A DNA stretch of 64,000 nucleotides. It comes from Helopsaltes ochotensis (Eukaryota; Chordata; Aves; Passeriformes; Locustellidae). The stretch spans positions 678,401 through 742,400 of the forward strand of contig VXBM01000277.1 in assembly GCA_013400155.1 (NCBI GenBank), in the 5' to 3' direction. The position numbers and the translations under genes were made by a program. Under the pieces are notes generated by a model. It was not told the DNA's origin and searched no databases. It saw only the letters and a program-made list of their open reading frames with translations. Of this stretch, positions 60,045 to 64,000 are shown one piece after another; position 1 is the stretch's first letter, and the number at the start of each line of letters is the position of its first letter.

Positions 60045-61696
60045 CACTAAGCAGCACTTCGGAGCTCTCCCTACACGCTTGGGGTGCTTGACCCAGCCGG
60101 CAAGGCCAGGCTCCTGCTCTGCCCCCCTGACCCCAGCGAGGCTGTGGGAGTCAGTTTGGGACGTGGGACAGCCCCTCCAGAGTCAGAAACACTCCCCCTG
60201 CCTGGGCAGGCACATCCATCCCACTTGTCACCGGTCACGTTTGCACTGAGACGCGCCAGCCCCCGAGCATCACAGCTGGAGCAAAGGCACCTCCAGGCTC
60301 ACCCATGCTGGCAAAGCTGGAGAGCTGCCAGAGAAGCTCTCATTTCTCAGCACTGCCCTCGCCGGAGCCAAGTGCCACAACTGGCACTGGTGACACAGGC
60401 ACAGCAAAGCCTTCGCTGCAGATCCCCAGAGCCACAGGTTCTGCTGCCAACAACTGACAGCACCGTGAGTTTGACCCGTCTGGCAGCTAAAAGGCTGGCA
60501 AATCCAAATGTATGGAACTCCTGGCTGGCTCATAAGGAAGCGTGTCCCCTCAAGCTGGCTCATCAGCATATCTATAGCTCCAGACCAGGCTGGCACCAGC
60601 TGTCTCTTCCTGTGGAGGGAATATTTGCCATAAAATGCACAAGCAGGATGAGACTGAAGATGCTGCAAAGGCAAAAAGGCCCAAAGGCGAGCAGGGTGTT
60701 CAGATGAAACAGGGAATGCTGCATGAGAGAAGAAAAATCACGGATGATAGAAATGGAAAAGGGTCTTAGGGGCACTGCAATGATGCAGAATGAAGAAAAA
60801 GAACCCCTGATGGCCTATCCTCTGTCTGCACAGATCTGCCAGCTCTTTTTTGAAGATGCCAGAGCTATGAACCTCATCAAAAAAGCCAGTGAGGAGCTGG
60901 GGAGCCCAGCTGGGTTACACAGCAGCGTGGCAAGAGCTACCAGCATCCCCCCAGGAGCTGTGTGTGCCCAGCCATAACTGTGTCAGATGTTATTTACAAC
61001 AGGGAGGAGGTGTGAACAGGGCTTCCCAAGAGATTTCCTCCAGCCCTGAGGGAAGTTTTACCAGGACAAATAACAGCAGCAAGTAACAGGCAGCATTTTG
61101 CACCCCTCAAGCTCTTGCTGGGGGTGTGCATGTCCTTGACAGCAAAATGTGAGCAGACAGCCTGGAACTGGCTTCCTTGGGTGTGAACTTTGAGTCTGCA
61201 GTTAAAGCTCATGAGAGCAAGTGCCTGCAGACAGGAGCATTCAGAGAAAGGAGCCTTTGATGGGGCAGGAGCAGCAAAGTGTGGAGCTTCCATTTCAGCA
61301 CATTCCCTCCTTTGCTGCTCGTCTTCTGACGGCTTCCTGAGGGCCGTCTGCAAAGCAAAAGCCAAAATATGAAGTGAAATCCGTGCCCTCCTCCCAGTTC
61401 TTAGGAAGCAGGAAATCCCACAGTCTTCATCAAATGCTTGCAAGTCTGAACTGCCTCCTCACCTCCCACTCCAGCCCTCCCTGGTCCCTCCAGCCTCCCT
61501 GGCTGATGGCAGTGGCACCCCCAACCCCAGGACACGCCACTAAGAGGGGCACGGCCCAGCCACTCTGCCTGCAGTGATTCTTACCTAACAATTTCCATTG
61601 TAAGACCCTGGTTTCAGCTCCTAAGAACTTTGCCAAACTTTAACCATTTAGGCTGCAATCCTTCATGCCAAAAGCTTTCTTTGAGCTGAATTTATT

Positions 61697-61751
61697 GGGA
61701 AAATTTCAACTACAAAAGGTTGAGCCATTTGCCAGAATGAGGTTAGGGAAA
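61697..61751 (+). repeat. Unnamed dispersed repeat, copy 2
   Basis: The second copy of the segment at 56341-56394; the AGAATGAGG.TAGG core is shared and both lie in the same orientation. The flanks (TTTATTGGGAAAATTTCAAC before, AAAATATATTG after) are AT-rich. Confidence 0.45.
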
Positions 61752-63254
61752 ATATATTGTTCTTCTCAAGTTAAAAATTCTTTGACAATTTCAGCAAAAT
61801 CCCTCGCACCTTCACACTTGGAGCAGGAACCAGAAGTTTGGCAGGGGACAGTGGAGGGCTCTGGGTGTGCCTTCTGCCACCTCCACCCTGCTTTGCCAAG
61901 GTGGGGGCCTGTGGAAATCTGGGTGCTCACTGTCACACGGCTCTCTCATGCCACTCCAACCAAAGCAGCAGCTGCTTCACCTGCTTGGGCAGAAGAATAA
62001 ACCAAGCCAGGTGAGGCACTGGGGAGGGAAAAGCAGGTGGAAAAGGGGGCTGAAGCAGCACAAGTGAGGCACAGCCTTCTCCAGCCCCCTCACTGCTCTG
62101 CTGTCCCCATCAGTGGCTGCTGTCCCCAGAGGATCCCAGCCCCACACACGCAGCATTCCTGCCGTGGCAGAGGTCTGTGTGCTGCATCCAGATTTACGTG
62201 CCAGCCAAGGATCCCAGATGAGGTCAGCCTGGTTCCACGGGGGAGCTCGCTTTTCTGAAAACTATGGAAACTACACACGCAAAAAGCTCCCAGAACACCA
62301 GACCTGGAGGCATCTATGCAGCTCTAAGTCAGCTCCATCACACTTACTCACCATAAAGCCGTCCTAATGACACATCACTTTTCCTCCCCTCAAGGTACCA
62401 TTTTCAGTCAACGCAGAAAATTAACAGGCAGCAGAGACCCTCCTGCAGAGTGTTCTGATGTGCTGAAATGTGCACGTGTTCAGTGAGGCTCAGGGCTGCA
62501 GGACAAGGTCATGGTTTGGGGGATTAAGATGGAGAAATTGATTCCATTCTTCACCTTGGTCCTGAACTTTCAGGGAGATCCAGAAGTCCCCTTAACTCCT
62601 CCCAATGCATGTGCTCCGCTATTTTTGTGTCCCTCATTTGTTGGCTGGCTGGTGACACAGAGGGGATGGAATTTACAGACATTGGGCAACTCTGCTTTGA
62701 GTAGAATCAAAGGCAGCTCCTGAGGGATTATGTTTTCAGGAGAACTCCATCTCCTGCATCTCAAGATGGGCAGCCAAGGGATTAGAAAATCTGGTATTTT
62801 CCTTAAGCTCAGTTCCCCATCAGTATCTGTTAGAGGTACCACGAAAAAAGGCACCCAAACCCAACCTTTGAGCACACACCAGTGAGTTCACACCCTCCCA
62901 TTATTTGGACCTGAATCTTGTAGCTTTTCCTACACTCCATGTGGCACCAAGCACGATGATAACACTCAATCAGTGGTTTCTCTGGAAAACTCCCATGAGA
63001 ACGGAAAAGAAATCTTACAAGCTAAAGGACAACAGGAAAATCGAGCCTGGGCTCTCTTTGTCCTGTCATCACCTTGTCTACCACAGGAGGCTTTGTGTGC
63101 CTTACACCACACCGCAAGCGCCACTGGGCACAGCCTCGGAGGCTCCCACTGTTTGGAAACAGCCCCTCAAAATGCTCCTCGTGAGGACACAGCCAGATTC
63201 ACCCACCAGACCTCTGGTGGTGACCGGGGGCCGTGGTCTTCTGAGGAAATTTGG

Positions 63255-63510
63255 ATAAATTCAGCTCCGAGCGGCGCCACGCAAAGGGAGGCCCTCGGGA
63301 GGCGAGAGAGCGATTCCCTGCGGGAAGGGCCGCGACCACAGGCACAAACCCACAGCACGCAGAGCAACCACTCCAGGAAGTTCAACATCCCAGCCCCCCT
63401 GTTAGAAAATACGATCTCAGTGCTCCAACAACTCGCGCGGAGCCGGAGCCTCGGGTCCCGGCGCACGTGCGGGCTCACACCGGCGATGGAGCCCCCGCCA
63501 CGGCACTCAG
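63255..63510. promoter_or_regulatory. CpG-rich patch
   Basis: Dense CpGs with GAGCGGCGCCACGC, CTCGCGCGGAGCCGG and a CGCACGTGCGGG palindromic E-box (CACGTG). It overlaps a long plus-strand frame that shows no domain. Confidence 0.3.
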
Positions 63511-63839
63511 GAACTAAAGAGCCTGAACCCTCCACATTCAGTAACAAGCACAAGACATCACGCTTTTACGCCAAATTCCTCTTTTCCCCCGTGATCCCAG
63601 ACAGGATTGGCACAACTGTGATATTCCCTGCAGCTACCGTTGCTGCAGCATTCCCAGCGTGGCCATCCAGAGGGAAAAGCTGTGCTGGGGGTTGGAGGGG
63701 CTCGCCTTGGGGTGCCCCAGCGCCCCTTTTGTTTGCTGCTGTGTCTCCTGGCAGGAAGACACGAGGGAGCTGCGGGCTCCAGCGCCGTTTCCTGCAGAGA
63801 TTTGAAAACCTGTTGCAGTTCCAAAGCGAGCTTCGATTT

Positions 63840-63960
63840 CACTGTGACCAGCAGCTCAGAGACTCATAGTTACTATACAGCCGAATAAAATATTTTTTCA
63901 TAAATTTAACGCCAGCATGTCTGTGTTTGGAAACTTTGAAAATCCATGTTGTATGGTTTA
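63840..63960. promoter_or_regulatory. AT-rich candidate conserved element at the right edge
   Basis: The words CCGAATAAAATATTTTTTCA, TAAATTTAACGCC and GAAACTTTGAAAATCC form an AT-rich stretch beside a CpG-rich patch. No repeat or coding signal; only composition supports it. Confidence 0.18.
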
Positions 63961-64000
63961 CTGCACTGGAAAAGGTGCCAACAGAGTTTCAAAGGAAGGG

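Larger units (their letters stand above)
1..64000 (-). other. SMG6: SMG6 gene, internal 3' part (partial gene; exons and introns)
   Basis: Eight minus-strand exons join in phase into one protein segment that I recognise as SMG6/EST1A, from the end of the helical domain into the PIN nuclease domain. SMG6 is recruited to UPF1 and the exon junction complex and cuts nonsense-containing mRNA near the premature stop. Landmarks in order are the LPSVKVWSDWML helix, the DFCNIL segment, CKRVTVLKYFLEALCGQEEP, an acidic stretch, VPDTNGFIDHL, INELDGLAKG and GNNDDLILSCC. Neither gene end is present. Upstream exons lie beyond 64000, and the terminal coding part, with the third catalytic Asp, lies before position 1. 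The neighbours known in mammals (HIC1 and SRR) are not in the window. Confidence 0.95.
52072..64000 (-). other. SMG6 intron (partial), upstream of exon a
   Basis: The whole right end is intron. The exon that should precede exon a (human MLQLMTINMFAVHNSQLK) was looked for on the minus strand and not found. It contains paired copies of an unnamed repeat (56341 and 61697), a 16-bp direct repeat pair near 59.9-60.0 kb, candidate AT-rich elements (57330-57500, 59580-59720, 63840-63960) and a CpG-rich patch at 63255-63510. Confidence 0.8.

Noticed and set aside
62973..63869. 298-codon plus-strand open frame
   Set aside because: Crosses a CpG-rich patch and has no domain, splice or homology signal. 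Not supported as a gene.
52072..64000. Search for the SMG6 exon before exon a and for SRR
   Set aside because: No MLQLMTINMFA-like frame and no serine racemase sequence on either strand; both are outside the window.

Overview
The window is intronic and exonic sequence of one vertebrate gene. Eight exons on the minus strand join in frame into about 420 codons of SMG6 (EST1A), the PIN-domain endonuclease of nonsense-mediated mRNA decay. Read 5' to 3' on the minus strand they are 52071-51955, 51413-51245, 43019-42818, 15230-15054, 12133-11987, 5182-5029, 1848-1637 and 1368-1287. All have GT-AG junctions and matching phases. The first part of the protein (N-terminal region, 14-3-3-like domain and most of the helical domain) is encoded beyond 64000. 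The last roughly 40 residues, with the third catalytic aspartate, lie before position 1.

The organism is most likely a bird. The repeats I can recognise are CR1 LINE pieces, at about 28966, 40243 and 40835, with older CR1-like and MIR-like remnants. There are no mammalian Alu, B1 or L1 elements. Introns are fairly short, and GC content is high with many small CpG-rich clusters, as on avian microchromosomes. In chicken SMG6 is, from memory, on chromosome 19, in the block matching human 17p13.3.

Layout: 1-5.2 kb holds three PIN-domain exons. 5.2-15.2 kb holds GC-rich introns around the two exons of the acidic, charged linker, with CpG clusters near 7.1-7.4 and 8.5-8.9 kb. 15.2-42.8 kb is one 27.6 kb intron with a strong CpG island near 17.65-18.0 kb, a perfect 20-bp inverted repeat at 20.5 kb, AT-rich islands that look like conserved non-coding DNA, and CR1 fragments. 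42.8-52.1 kb holds the three helical-domain exons and a second strong CpG cluster near 46.1-46.7 kb. 52.1-64 kb is upstream intron with old repeats and a few AT-rich candidate elements.

I see no second protein-coding gene, no tRNA or rRNA gene, no CRISPR array and no prokaryote-like system. The many long open frames are by-products of high GC. Candidate regulatory elements are judged only by composition and motifs, without any alignment, and are scored low.
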